Below are positions 1 to 8,810 of a stretch of DNA of 64,000 bases, piece by piece; the first letter of the stretch is position 1; the number at the start of each line of letters is the position of its first letter. The translations under genes and the position numbers were made by a program. The notes beneath the pieces are model-generated. The model was not told the origin of the DNA. It saw only the letters and a program-made list of their open reading frames with translations, and did no database searches. The DNA is from Gordonia sp. 'Campus' (GTDB lineage: Bacteria; Actinomycetota; Actinomycetes; Mycobacteriales; Mycobacteriaceae). The stretch is taken from the NCBI RefSeq assembly GCF_022206305.1, contig NZ_JAKOIW010000011.1, forward strand, positions 50,563-114,562, in the 5' to 3' direction.

Positions 1-607
<607 letters not shown>

Positions 608-705
608 TCACTCTACCGACGGAGCGAACCCGGCGTGCCGGGCCGCACACCCGCTGCAGCGAGCATGTCCCGGACGGACGGTGCGCGGGCACTAGGCTGA
701 TCGCC

Positions 706-1581
706 ATGCGAGGGATCATTCTGGCCGGTGGCACGGGCTCGCGGCTGCACCCGATCACGCAGGGGGTGAGCAAACAGCTCGTCCCGGTCTATGACAAGCC
801 GATGATCTACTACCCGCTGTCGACGCTGATGCTCGCCGGTATCCGCGATATCCTCATCATCACCACACCCCACGACGCCCCCGCGTTCGAGAACCTGCTC
901 GGCAACGGTGACCAGTTCGGCATCAACCTGACCTACAAGACCCAGCCCTCACCCGACGGGCTCGCCCAGGCCTTCGTCCTGGGTGCCGAGCACATCGGCA
1001 CCGAGTCGGTCGCACTGGTGCTGGGCGACAACATCTTCTACGGGCCGGGCCTGGGCAACCGCCTGCAGGGATTCGAGAACGTCGACGGCGGAGCGGTCTT
1101 CGCCTACTGGGTGGCCAACCCCGAGGCCTACGGCGTCGTCGACTTCGACGCCGACGGCACCGCCATCTCGCTGGAAGAAAAGCCTGCACAACCGAAGTCG
1201 AACTTCGCGGTGCCCGGCCTCTACTTCTACGAAAACGACGTCGTCGACATCGCCCGCAACCTCGAACCCAGCGCACGCGGCGAGTACGAGATCACCGACG
1301 TCAACGCGCACTACCTGCAGCAGGGCAAGCTGTCGGTCACCGTGTTGCCGCGCGGTACCGCCTGGCTCGACACCGGAACCTTCGACAGCCTCCTCGACGC
1401 AGGCAACTTCGTGCGCACCGTCGAACAACGCCAAGGACTCAAGATCGCCGTCCCGGAGGAGATCGCCTGGCGTCGCGGCTTCATCGACGACGACGGGCTG
1501 CGCACCCGCGCTGAGAAGTTACGCAAGTCCGGTTACGGTGACTACTTGCTGGAGCTCCTGCAGCGCGGCAAAGGCTTCTGA
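706..1581 (+). CDS. rmlA: Glucose-1-phosphate thymidylyltransferase
   Basis: This 291-residue enzyme makes dTDP-glucose from dTTP and glucose-1-phosphate, the entry step to dTDP-rhamnose. The N-terminus [18 protein letters not shown] carries the nucleotidyltransferase signature GGxGx[21 protein letters not shown] and [10 protein letters not shown] are also characteristic, and the length is normal for the family. The ATG lies seven bases after a TAGGCT (693-698) that could act as a -10 box, and no strong ribosome binding site is visible, so the message may be leaderless. rmlC follows after 15 bp, so the two are probably co-transcribed. Confidence 0.96.
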   Translation: MRGIILAGGTGSRLHPITQGVSKQLVPVYDKPMIYYPLSTLMLAGIRDILIITTPHDAPAFENLLGNGDQFGINLTYKTQPSPDGLAQAFVLGAEHIGTESVALVLGDNIFYGPGLGNRLQGFENVDGGAVFAYWVANPEAYGVVDFDADGTAISLEEKPAQPKSNFAVPGLYFYENDVVDIARNLEPSARGEYEITDVNAHYLQQGKLSVTVLPRGTAWLDTGTFDSLLDAGNFVRTVEQRQGLKIAVPEEIAWRRGFIDDDGLRTRAEKLRKSGYGDYLLELLQRGKGF

Positions 1582-1596
1582 GGCGAAAGGCTCTCC

Positions 1597-2214
1597 ATGA
1601 AGATACGACCCCTCACCATCGACGGTGCCTGGGAGTTCACCCCGGTGCAGCACGGCGACGATCGGGGTCTGTTCGCGGAGGCGTTCAAGGCCGACGTGCT
1701 CAGCGACGTGATCGGCCACCGCTTCGACCTCGCCCAGGTCAACCTGTCCGTATCCGCGGCCGGCGTGCTGCGCGGTGTGCACTTCGCCGATGTGCCTCCG
1801 GGACAGGCCAAATACGTCACCTGCCCGGCGGGTGCCATCCTCGACGTCATCGTCGACATCCGGGTCGGTTCGCCGACCTTCGGGACCTACGACACCGTCT
1901 TGCTCGACGACGTCGATCGTCGTGCGGTCTATCTCTCCGAGGGGCTGGGTCATGCATTCTGTGCCCTCGCCGACAACTCGACCGTCACCTACCTGTGCTC
2001 CACCGGGTACAACCCGGCCGGTGAACACGGCATCAACCCGCTTGATCCGGAACTCGGCATCGACTGGCCGACGCGGGCCCGCGACGGTTCGGCGTTGGAG
2101 TACGAGCTGTCCCCGAAAGACACTGCGGCCCCAGGGTTGTCCGAAGCGCGGGATTCCGGTCTCTTGCCGGACCACGACGAGGTGTCCGCGTACCTGCGCT
2201 CGCTGGCCGACTAG
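1597..2214 (+). CDS. rmlC: dTDP-4-dehydrorhamnose 3,5-epimerase
   Basis: This 205-residue cupin-fold epimerase performs the third step to dTDP-rhamnose. The hallmark core VNLSVSAAGVLRGVHFADV is followed by QAKYVTCPAGAILDVIVDIR; the histidine in LRGVHF is the expected catalytic base. A GGCGAAAGG stretch lies close before the ATG. It follows rmlA by 15 bp and ends just before a strong hairpin, making rmlAC a two-gene unit. rmlD, the last pathway gene, is not in the window. Confidence 0.95.
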   Translation: MKIRPLTIDGAWEFTPVQHGDDRGLFAEAFKADVLSDVIGHRFDLAQVNLSVSAAGVLRGVHFADVPPGQAKYVTCPAGAILDVIVDIRVGSPTFGTYDTVLLDDVDRRAVYLSEGLGHAFCALADNSTVTYLCSTGYNPAGEHGINPLDPELGIDWPTRARDGSALEYELSPKDTAAPGLSEARDSGLLPDHDEVSAYLRSLAD

Positions 2215-2248
2215 CGAATCGTGCACGGCCGGAGCCGTACACGATTCG
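2215..2248 (+). terminator. Hairpin terminator after rmlC
   Basis: A 15-bp stem (2215-2229 with 2234-2248, one C/A mismatch) and a CGGA loop starts one base after the rmlC stop codon. No T-run follows, as is common in high-GC actinobacteria. Downstream (2258-2302) are two exact copies and one degenerate copy of a 15-bp unit (GAACTCGACCCGACT). Confidence 0.6.
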
Positions 2249-2291
2249 GACGCAGCCGAACTCGACCCGACTGAACTCGACCCGACTGGGC

Positions 2292-3086
2292 TCAACCCGA
2301 AGTGGACCGCCGGAACGAGCTGACCGCCCAGAAGTAGCCGCCGATCAGGAACACCAGGCTCCACCCGACAGCCCAGGGCCAGCGGTCGCTGATGTCGATA
2401 CCCATGAGGAGTCCGCGCAGCGTGTCGGCGATCGGACTGAAGGGCTGGTACTCGGCGAACTGACGGACGCCGTTCGGCATGCTGTCGGTGGGCACGAGTC
2501 CGCTGCCGAGGTAGGGCAGGAACAGCAGGGGCAGGGGCATGTTGCTGGCGCTCTCCGGATTCGGCGCGATGACGCCCATCGCGACGGCGATCCACACCAG
2601 GCCGGCTGTCAGCAGCAGGAGCAACCCGCCCGCCGCGCACCATCCGAGAAACCCTGCGTTGGAGCGGAATCCGAGTCCGAAGGCGACGGCCAGCAACAGG
2701 GCCACGGCGATGACACCCTGGATGAGCGCGCCGACGAAGTGTCCGGCCAGGATCGCCGTCGGCGGCGTCGCCAGCGAGCGTAGGCGGTTGACGATGCCCT
2801 CGGTGACGTCCTGGTTGACCGACACCGCGACGGCCACCGTCAGGAACGACGGGACGAACAGCAGCAGGCCGGGCAGCAGGTAGTTGATGTACTTCCCGTC
2901 GAGAGGGCCGTCGGCGGACAGTGCGCTCTCGATCGCCCCGCCGAAGAAGAAGGTCATCAACAGCAGGATGACGACCGGCATCGCGATGGTCGAGAACATC
3001 ATCGTGGGGTATCGCCGCAACCGGATGAGGTTGCGTCGCACCATCACAGCAGAATCGGCCAGGGTGTGTTCGACAGTGGTGGACAT
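2292..3086 (-). CDS. ABC-2 type transporter permease (DrrB-like)
   Basis: This 264-residue membrane protein has about six hydrophobic segments and the layout of ABC-2 export permeases related to daunorubicin DrrB. The N-terminus (VMVRRNLIRLRRYPTMMFS) and the central VSVNQDVTEGIVNRLRSLAT loop are typical of the family. AGGAGA lies before the ATG at 3086. The gene begins 8 bp after its ATPase partner, so the two form one exporter. The substrate cannot be told from sequence; drug or lipid export are both possible. Confidence 0.88.
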   Translation of the reverse strand: MSTTVEHTLADSAVMVRRNLIRLRRYPTMMFSTIAMPVVILLLMTFFFGGAIESALSADGPLDGKYINYLLPGLLLFVPSFLTVAVAVSVNQDVTEGIVNRLRSLATPPTAILAGHFVGALIQGVIAVALLLAVAFGLGFRSNAGFLGWCAAGGLLLLLTAGLVWIAVAMGVIAPNPESASNMPLPLLFLPYLGSGLVPTDSMPNGVRQFAEYQPFSPIADTLRGLLMGIDISDRWPWAVGWSLVFLIGGYFWAVSSFRRSTSG

Positions 3087-3094
3087 GGGATCTC

Positions 3095-4033
3095 CTAAGG
3101 GGTGGTGACGGCCGCACGGCCGGTGATGGTCAGGAACACGTCGTCGAGGTCGGGGGTGTGGACGGAGATACCGGCCGCCTCGATGCCGGCGTCGTCGAGG
3201 GTGGTGAGGATGTCGCGGATGGCGCTGATCCCGTCGCCGCCCGGGACGGCCAGCGTGTTCTCCTCCTGCGCATCCACCGCGGACGGGAAGTGCGCACGGG
3301 CACGGTCGAGTTCGCCGGCGTCGGGAAATGCGATCTTGATGTGCCCACCCGGCACGAGCCGTTTGAGCTCTGCGGCGGTGCCCTCGGCCACGATGCGACC
3401 CCGATCGAGGACTGCTATCCGATCGGCGAGGTGATCGGCCTCCTCCAGGTACTGGGTCGTGAGGAATATCGTCGTGCCACGTGCGACGAGGTCGCGAACC
3501 GTGTCCCAGACCGCCCGGCGTGATCGCGGGTCGAGGCCGGTGGTCGGTTCGTCGAGGAAGATGATCGACGGCTCACCCACGAGCGTCATGGCCAGATCCA
3601 GCCGTCGGGTCATGCCGCCCGAGTAGTCGCCGACCCGGCGGTCGGCCGCGTCGACGAGGTCGAAGTCGATCAGCAGCCTCTCGACCCGCTCGTGGGCCTC
3701 CGCCTTCGGCAGATGCCGCAGCCGGGCCATCATCATGAGGTTCTCGCGCCCGGTGAGCAGGGTGTCGACCGCAGCGAACTGTCCGGTGAGACCGATCTTG
3801 CCGCAGATGGCTTCGCGGTCGGTGCGGGTGTCGAGACCCGCTACCGACACCTCGCCGGCGTCGGCCCGCGACAGGGTCGAGAGGATCTTGACCGTTGTCG
3901 TCTTTCCCGATCCGTTGGGCCCCAGCAGCGCGAACACGGTGCCGGCGGGGACCGAGAGGTCGATGCCGTCGAGTACACGGTGATCGCCGAAGGACTTCGT
4001 GAGTCCTCGGGCGTCGATGGCCGGTGATGTCAT
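3095..4033 (-). CDS. ABC transporter ATP-binding protein (DrrA-like)
   Basis: This 312-residue ATPase powers the adjacent permease. It has Walker A GPNGSGKTTTVK, the ABC signature YSGGMTRRLDLA, and Walker B IIFLDEPTTGLDP. A C-terminal DrrA-type region ends in VHTPDLDDVFLTITG. The frame is open upstream to 4276, but that stretch overlaps the next gene and is not protein-like. ATG 4033 is preceded by an AGAGAAGAG purine tract and begins MTSPAIDARGLTKSFGDHRV, as in other family members. The gene lies downstream of the EXLDI gene on the same strand and may share its control. Confidence 0.93.
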   Translation of the reverse strand: MTSPAIDARGLTKSFGDHRVLDGIDLSVPAGTVFALLGPNGSGKTTTVKILSTLSRADAGEVSVAGLDTRTDREAICGKIGLTGQFAAVDTLLTGRENLMMMARLRHLPKAEAHERVERLLIDFDLVDAADRRVGDYSGGMTRRLDLAMTLVGEPSIIFLDEPTTGLDPRSRRAVWDTVRDLVARGTTIFLTTQYLEEADHLADRIAVLDRGRIVAEGTAAELKRLVPGGHIKIAFPDAGELDRARAHFPSAVDAQEENTLAVPGGDGISAIRDILTTLDDAGIEAAGISVHTPDLDDVFLTITGRAAVTTP

Positions 4034-4065
4034 GGTCTGCTCTTCTCTTTCGATGGGGTGTGGGC

Positions 4066-4096
4066 GTGCATTAATACATGCGCATATATGCATGAG
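4066..4096. promoter_or_regulatory. AT-rich palindromic patch before the ABC exporter genes
   Basis: In otherwise GC-rich DNA this short stretch is AT-rich and includes the perfect palindrome GCATATATGC (4082-4091), flanked by a second CATG-containing half. It lies between the EXLDI gene and the exporter ATPase and resembles in composition the promoter/operator before the EXLDI gene. It could be a second operator. This is inference only. Confidence 0.3.
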
Positions 4097-4157
4097 TTGG
4101 TAGACGAACGTCCCTGGTGGACGTCGTCGGGGTGGCGCTGTCGGGACCCGGTGCGGA

Positions 4158-4700
4158 CTACACGTCGAGGTCTTCGATCTCGGGCCGCAACGCCGCGGCC
4201 GTCCGCTCGAAGAAGCGTTCGGGGACAAGTGGTTTGAGCTGCTCGACGTCGTCGAGGATCTCGACCGAGTAGTCACCCCAGTCGGGAAGCTCCGCCGTGA
4301 ACAGGCTGCGAACGCTGGGAATTCCGGTGAGGTCCTTCAGCCAATTGCCGGTCTTCTGCTTGCGCGTCACCCCGTAGTTGACCCAGTCGACGTAGTGCAC
4401 CGCGAGGACCACCTTTCCGGTGCGGCCTTCGTAAGCGGTCAACTTGGTTGCGTTGCCGGTGTTCTCGTCGAACTCGGTCTCCTCGGCGAGCAGGCGACCG
4501 AAGAACCGCTTGCGCCGCACGCCGTCGGGACCGTCGCGGAGTACGACCTCCTCGTATCCGGCGTCGCGGTAGTCGGCTGCGCGGACATAGGCTCGCAGTG
4601 CTTCGACCACCGCGCCCGAGAGGTTGCCTCCGGACACCTGTTGGGCGCGCTCGAGGACTTTGATGTCGTCGTCGGAGACGTAGATGGTCTTGTTCGGCAT
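4158..4700 (-). CDS. EXLDI family protein with ribbon-helix-helix-like N-terminus
   Basis: This 180-residue protein starts MPNKTIYVSDDDIKVLERAQ, a pattern expected of ribbon-helix-helix DNA-binding folds (a beta strand, then a helix with NLSGAVVEALRAYV). It ends in PEIEDLDV, matching the conserved C-terminal EXLD(I/V) motif for which the family is named. The family often sits beside ABC transporters, as here, and its molecular function is not established. The N-terminus, the direct-repeat operator in its own promoter and the exporter downstream suggest an autoregulatory repressor of the transporter. That role is inference. Confidence 0.75.
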   Translation of the reverse strand: MPNKTIYVSDDDIKVLERAQQVSGGNLSGAVVEALRAYVRAADYRDAGYEEVVLRDGPDGVRRKRFFGRLLAEETEFDENTGNATKLTAYEGRTGKVVLAVHYVDWVNYGVTRKQKTGNWLKDLTGIPSVRSLFTAELPDWGDYSVEILDDVEQLKPLVPERFFERTAAALRPEIEDLDV

Positions 4701-4706
4701 GGACCA

Positions 4707-4735
4707 ACTATATGTAGATGTATACGTAGACGCAA
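4707..4735 (-). promoter_or_regulatory. Leaderless promoter of the EXLDI gene with direct-repeat operator
   Basis: On the minus strand there is a -35 TTGCGT (4730-4735), a 17-bp spacer and a -10 TATAGT (4707-4712), with only six bases from -10 to the ATG, so the message is probably leaderless. The spacer is filled by two direct repeats 12 bp apart, TCTACGTATA and TCTACATATA (nine of ten identical). Ribbon-helix-helix repressors commonly bind such tandem sites. Confidence 0.6.
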
Positions 4736-4824
4736 GGGTTGGCTCGACGGAGATCGTGGGCAGTCCGTCCTCGGTGTCCCTCCGAATTGATCAGTAGGCT
4801 GAGGAATTGGGAGGTTGTGAGCGG

Positions 4825-5547
4825 ATGCATTCAGAAGTGATGGGGAACTCGTCGATCATGGCCGCGATCGGTCTGGGGATGATCGCGCTGACGGTGTACG
4901 CGTTCCGCCTCAGACGGTCGTGCGGGGCGGTGACCTCGCTGGTGGTCGTTCTCGGTGTGGCGTTGTCGTTCGACAATGTCGCGGTCGCGGTCGGGCGCAT
5001 CGTCGGCTTCGGTGACGCCCTCTACGCGATCAACCTGCCCCGGTTCTGGATTCACGCGCTCATGACGCCGCTGATCGTGGTCGCCGCCGCGGTGCCGGCG
5101 CGGCGCCTGGGTGTGCGATGGAGCCGATCGGTCCTTGTTGCCGGGACGCTCCTGGTCACGGCCTTCGTGATCGTGGGGATCGTCGAATTGTTCGTCGCGC
5201 TGGAACTGACGCCGACGACCGACGGCGACGCGTTGCGATACTCGAACGCGGCGGTTGCCGGCCCTCCTCTCCCGGCTCTGGGCACGGTGCTGCTGCTCAT
5301 CGCGGCAGGCGTCCACCTGTGGCGATCCGCCGAGTCGCCCTGGCTCTGTCTCGGATCGCTGGTCATGCTCGTCACGGCAGCCGCCGGCACGTCGGTCTTC
5401 TGGCTCGGGAACTTCGGTGAGCTGGTGCTCTACGCGTCGATCGTCGCCACCATGTCTCAGGTGGCCGAGGCGGGAGATCCCGACCCGTCGGCGAGCGAGG
5501 CGGTCCCGCTCGACGCCGGTTACGAAACGTCGTCGGTGCCGCGTTGA
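4825..5547 (+). CDS. Polytopic membrane protein of unknown function
   Basis: I do not recognise this ~240-residue protein. It has about seven hydrophobic segments, beginning with SIMAAIGLGMIALTVYAFRL, and ends in a short acidic tail. The frame is open from TTG 4807, but ATG 4825 is better placed, ten bases after GGGAGG; ATG 4840 is also possible. It overlaps the DUF2304 gene tail to tail by 28 bp. A basic patch (RRSC, ARRLGVRWSR) between the first segments could be a cytoplasmic loop. No enzyme motif is visible. Confidence 0.6.
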   Translation: MHSEVMGNSSIMAAIGLGMIALTVYAFRLRRSCGAVTSLVVVLGVALSFDNVAVAVGRIVGFGDALYAINLPRFWIHALMTPLIVVAAAVPARRLGVRWSRSVLVAGTLLVTAFVIVGIVELFVALELTPTTDGDALRYSNAAVAGPPLPALGTVLLLIAAGVHLWRSAESPWLCLGSLVMLVTAAAGTSVFWLGNFGELVLYASIVATMSQVAEAGDPDPSASEAVPLDAGYETSSVPR

Positions 5548-5879
5548 TCGGCACTCTCGGCGTTCTGCAATGCGATGGCGCGGGCGAGTCGCGCGTACTT
5601 GACCTCCAGATCGCGGAACCTCAGGTAGGTCGAGACCGTGGTGAACGCGAAGGCGATGACCAGCAGGAACAGGACGAGGTCGAGACCGCGCTGGATGCCG
5701 ATCTTGTTGGCGACCCACGTGACGTCGTCCTGACGCAGCATCGCGTACAGGCCGAACCCGACGAACGCGACGAAGAGCAGCTTCACCCCGGCCGACGCCC
5801 GCGCCGTACCGCGGTTGACCACGAAGAACCCCACGAGGGCGACCAGGCCGAGGATCGCGAGGATCTGGAACCAGATCAT
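5520..5879 (-). CDS. DUF2304 small membrane protein (Rv3632-like)
   Basis: This 119-residue protein has three hydrophobic helices (ILAILGLVALVGFFVV, LLFVAFVGFGLYAML, LVLFLLVIAFAFTTVS), followed by a charged helix DLEVKYARLARAIALQNAE. This is the DUF2304 layout. Its gene starts four bases after the glycosyltransferase gene. In M. tuberculosis the equivalent pair is Rv3631 (PpgS) and Rv3632, where the small membrane protein assists the polyprenyl-phosphate sugar synthase. The same role is likely here by analogy. Confidence 0.82.
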   Translation of the reverse strand: MIWFQILAILGLVALVGFFVVNRGTARASAGVKLLFVAFVGFGLYAMLRQDDVTWVANKIGIQRGLDLVLFLLVIAFAFTTVSTYLRFRDLEVKYARLARAIALQNAESADQRGTDDVS

Positions 5880-5883
5880 GTGC

Positions 5884-6585
5884 TCACTTCCTCATCCGGG
5901 TGTGAAAGAGTCCGTCGGCGACGATGTTGACCCCGTTGATCAACGACTGCCCCTTGGCGCGCGAGTAGTCGGTGTAGAGGATCGTCACCGGTTGCTCGCT
6001 CACCCGCCAGCGATGATGGTCGATCAGCGCGATGAACTCCGATGCGTGACTCATCCCGCTCATCAGCAGATCGAGCTCCTCGGCGACGGTCCGGTTGAAC
6101 GCCCGAAGTCCGTTGTGCGCGTCGGACAATCCGAGTCGCCGCGTTCGCGGACTCAGGAACACGATGGTGCGCAACGCCATTCGACGCAGGAGCGGGACCG
6201 ACTCGCTGCGACCCTCGGCGAACCGGGTTCCGACGATGATGTCGACCGGTTCGGTACGCAGGCGTCCGATCATCGCGGAGACGTCCTCGACGCGGTGCTG
6301 ACCGTCGGCGTCGAACGTGACGAAGAATCGCGCTCCCGGCTGCCGACGCGCGTATTCGACGCCGGTCTGGATCGCGGCCCCCTGACCGAGGTTCACCGGA
6401 TGCCGCACGAGGTGTACGCCTGCGGCCCGGATCTCGGCGGCCGAGTTGTCCGAACTGCCGTCGTCGACGCACACGATGTTGGGGAACGTCTCACGCGCAC
6501 GGGCCGCGACGTCGCGGATGACCTGACCCTCGTTGAAAACGGGTACCACCAGCCACACGTCGGCATTGGTGATCGGATCGGCCAT
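5884..6585 (-). CDS. Family 2 glycosyltransferase, PpgS-like polyprenyl-phosphate sugar synthase
   Basis: This 233-residue GT-A enzyme resembles dolichol-phosphate-mannose synthases. It has VVPVFNEGQV and VDDGSSD at the N-terminus, the metal-binding FDADGQH, and a late TDYSRAKGQS motif. The frame is open to 6639, but ATG 6585 (MADPITNADVWLVVPVFNE) is the natural start. With the DUF2304 gene downstream it resembles Rv3631/PpgS, which makes a polyprenyl-phospho-N-acetylhexosamine used to decorate arabinogalactan. Substrate assignment rests on that pairing and is not proven by residues. Confidence 0.85.
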   Translation of the reverse strand: MADPITNADVWLVVPVFNEGQVIRDVAARARETFPNIVCVDDGSSDNSAAEIRAAGVHLVRHPVNLGQGAAIQTGVEYARRQPGARFFVTFDADGQHRVEDVSAMIGRLRTEPVDIIVGTRFAEGRSESVPLLRRMALRTIVFLSPRTRRLGLSDAHNGLRAFNRTVAEELDLLMSGMSHASEFIALIDHHRWRVSEQPVTILYTDYSRAKGQSLINGVNIVADGLFHTRMRK

Positions 6586-6676
6586 GGTGAACAACCCTAA
6601 CCCGGTCCGGCGTGGGCTTCCTCGCCCGGCACGCCTCATGCACGACGGGGTGTGTGCATCCGGTTAGTCTTGCCCG

Positions 6677-7531
6677 GTGACGATCGACGTGATGATGCCG
6701 TTCTATGGCGACGTCGACCAGTTCCGGCAGGCCGTGACCAGTGTCCTCGACCAGACCGACCCGGATCTGCGGCTGGTCGTCGTCGACGACTGCTTCCCGG
6801 ACCCCACACCTGCCGAGTGGCTCCTCGCGCTCGACGACGCCCGCGTCGAGTATCTGCGCAACGAGACCAACCTCGGGGTCAACGGCAACTTCCGGCGATG
6901 CGTCGACCTCGTCGTCGCCGACTGGTTCGTGGTGATGGGGTGCGACGACCTCATGCATCCGGACTACCTGTCGACCGTCCGGACGCTGGCGCGGCACCAT
7001 CCCGGCGCGGCCGTCATCGCGCCCGGCGTGGATGTCATCGACGAGAGTGGACGCCCGGTCGCACCACTCGGAGACCGGATCAAGTCGGTGTTGGCGCCGT
7101 CGCGCGCTGCCGAACTGTCGGGGGAACGTCTCGCGACGAGCCTGTATCACGGCAACTGGACGTATTTCCCGTCGCTGTTGTGGCGGACGAAGGCGGTGCG
7201 GGAGGTCGGATTCCGACCCGGGCTCGAGATCGTCCTCGACCTCGCCCTGCTCGTCGACCTCGCCAGTGCCGGTGGATCTCTCGTCCACGATCCCGAGGTG
7301 GTGTTCTCGTACCGCAGGCACCGTGCGTCGGTGAGTTCGGTCCAGGCCGTCGACGGCCGGCGCTTCGCCGAGGAGAACCAGTTCTTCGACGACGAGGCAC
7401 GGCGATGCGAAGCGCGCGGCTGGCCGAAGGCGGCACGCGCCGCGAGGTGGCATGCGACGTCGAGGCTGAACCATCTGCAGGCCCGGGTCGGGGCGGGGAT
7501 CGGGCGGTTGCGGGGCAGACCCGCTCACTAG
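6677..7531 (+). CDS. Family 2 glycosyltransferase
   Basis: This 284-residue GT-A glycosyltransferase begins MTIDVMMPFYGDVDQFRQAV, then VVVDDCFPD (nucleotide-binding DD region), LGVNGNFRRC and VMGCDDLMHPDY, in which the CDD stands for the DXD motif. The GTG start lies six bases after a TAGTCT hexamer that could be a -10, so it may be leaderless. It is divergent from the PpgS-like gene and shares a CTAG stop overlap with the flippase gene, placing it in a wall-polysaccharide neighbourhood. Acceptor and donor are unknown. Confidence 0.83.
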   Translation: MTIDVMMPFYGDVDQFRQAVTSVLDQTDPDLRLVVVDDCFPDPTPAEWLLALDDARVEYLRNETNLGVNGNFRRCVDLVVADWFVVMGCDDLMHPDYLSTVRTLARHHPGAAVIAPGVDVIDESGRPVAPLGDRIKSVLAPSRAAELSGERLATSLYHGNWTYFPSLLWRTKAVREVGFRPGLEIVLDLALLVDLASAGGSLVHDPEVVFSYRRHRASVSSVQAVDGRRFAEENQFFDDEARRCEARGWPKAARAARWHATSRLNHLQARVGAGIGRLRGRPAH

Positions 7532-8802
7532 GCCCGAAGAACGCCGATGAGGTGCACGCCCAACCCGACGACCGGCCCGACGACGAGCGCCGCACATGTT
7601 CGGGCCTCGACATCGAGTGGCAACAACAGCATCGCGACGGCGACGAGGGTCGCCACCCACCAGCCGGCCGCATACCAGCGGTGGGCGCCCGCGGCGATGG
7701 CGGCGGCACCGGTCACGGTCAGGAGTCCGAGGCAGGTGGCGCCTGCCGTCAGCATGGCGACCACGATGCCGGCGAGGTCGAAGTCGGCGCCGAAGACCGA
7801 CCGCAACAGCCACGGACCGACCAGCCACGCTCCGAGTACGCCGACGCCGCCGATGGCCGCGACCACCCCGAGTGGCGCGCCGAGTGACCGGACCCGACGA
7901 TCCCGTCGATCGACGAAGCGTGAGATCAACACACCCTGAAAGCTGTTGAGCGGCACGAGTAACGGTGCACGGGTGAGCGTCACCGCGAGAACGAGCGCGC
8001 CGATGATTCGTGTGTCGTCCGCGTCGGGGGTTCCGCGCAGGTTGGTGGTCAGGTTGATCAGCACCGGGAACCCCATCACCAGGACGGCGCTCGCGGCCGC
8101 GGCGGCCATGGCCGTCAAGGTGTTGACCGCGAGCCTGCCCGACGTCACGTCGCCGGAGATCCCGACGGTGCGCCGGGCCGTCGACGAGGTCGCCAGCACC
8201 ACGCACCATGAGACCGATCCGATGACGGTGATGACGAGGAAGGCGGTGGTGTCCCATCCGGCGGCGACGGCGACGACCGCTCCCACCAGCCGGATCAGCG
8301 CGTCGACCGACAACAACACCGCGAACGCCGCCCAGTTGAGCGTGCCCGAGAGCGCGCCGCACAGGTGCGCATAGACGGCGAAACTCGCGACGCCGACGGC
8401 CAACAGGGCAATGGACAGTCCGCGTTCGTCGGTGAACACCTTCCCGGCCCACAACGGCGACGACGCCGCGACGACGATCGCCAGACCGACGCCGATCACG
8501 GTGTTCACGACGAGCGGACGGGACCGGCCGACGCCCTCGGCCCCGGCGGTTCGCACGCTGCGCGTCGTCTCCTGCAGCTGGCCGTTCTGGGCGCCCGTCA
8601 CCAGTCCGTATGCGGCCCAGAACACGGCGAACACGCCGTACCCGACCGCCCCGAGATGGCGGGCGGCGAGCAGGAGGACCACGTACCCCGACGCCGCGGC
8701 GATGACCGTCGCGACGGTGACCCGTCCCAGGGACCGTCCGGTCGACTCACCCGGCAGGTCATGGGCAGCGGCCGGACCCGGCGGAGTCGGATCGGTGGTC
8801 AT
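7528..8802 (-). CDS. Polysaccharide flippase-like membrane protein (Wzx/MATE fold)
   Basis: This is a 424-residue protein with about 12 hydrophobic segments, starting RVTVATVIAAASGYVVLLLAARHLG, a pattern common to Wzx-type lipid-linked sugar flippases. A longer open frame to 9786 exists but runs through the M1 peptidase gene; ATG 8802 (MTTDPTPPGPAA) is the sensible start. Its position next to two glycosyltransferases and DUF2304 recalls Rv3630 beside Rv3631-Rv3632, where the membrane protein is thought to flip the polyprenyl-linked sugar. Transport of such a lipid is therefore likely but inferred. Confidence 0.78.
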   Translation of the reverse strand: MTTDPTPPGPAAAHDLPGESTGRSLGRVTVATVIAAASGYVVLLLAARHLGAVGYGVFAVFWAAYGLVTGAQNGQLQETTRSVRTAGAEGVGRSRPLVVNTVIGVGLAIVVAASSPLWAGKVFTDERGLSIALLAVGVASFAVYAHLCGALSGTLNWAAFAVLLSVDALIRLVGAVVAVAAGWDTTAFLVITVIGSVSWCVVLATSSTARRTVGISGDVTSGRLAVNTLTAMAAAAASAVLVMGFPVLINLTTNLRGTPDADDTRIIGALVLAVTLTRAPLLVPLNSFQGVLISRFVDRRDRRVRSLGAPLGVVAAIGGVGVLGAWLVGPWLLRSVFGADFDLAGIVVAMLTAGATCLGLLTVTGAAAIAAGAHRWYAAGWWVATLVAVAMLLLPLDVEARTCAALVVGPVVGLGVHLIGVLRA

Positions 8803-8810
8803 CGAACGGG

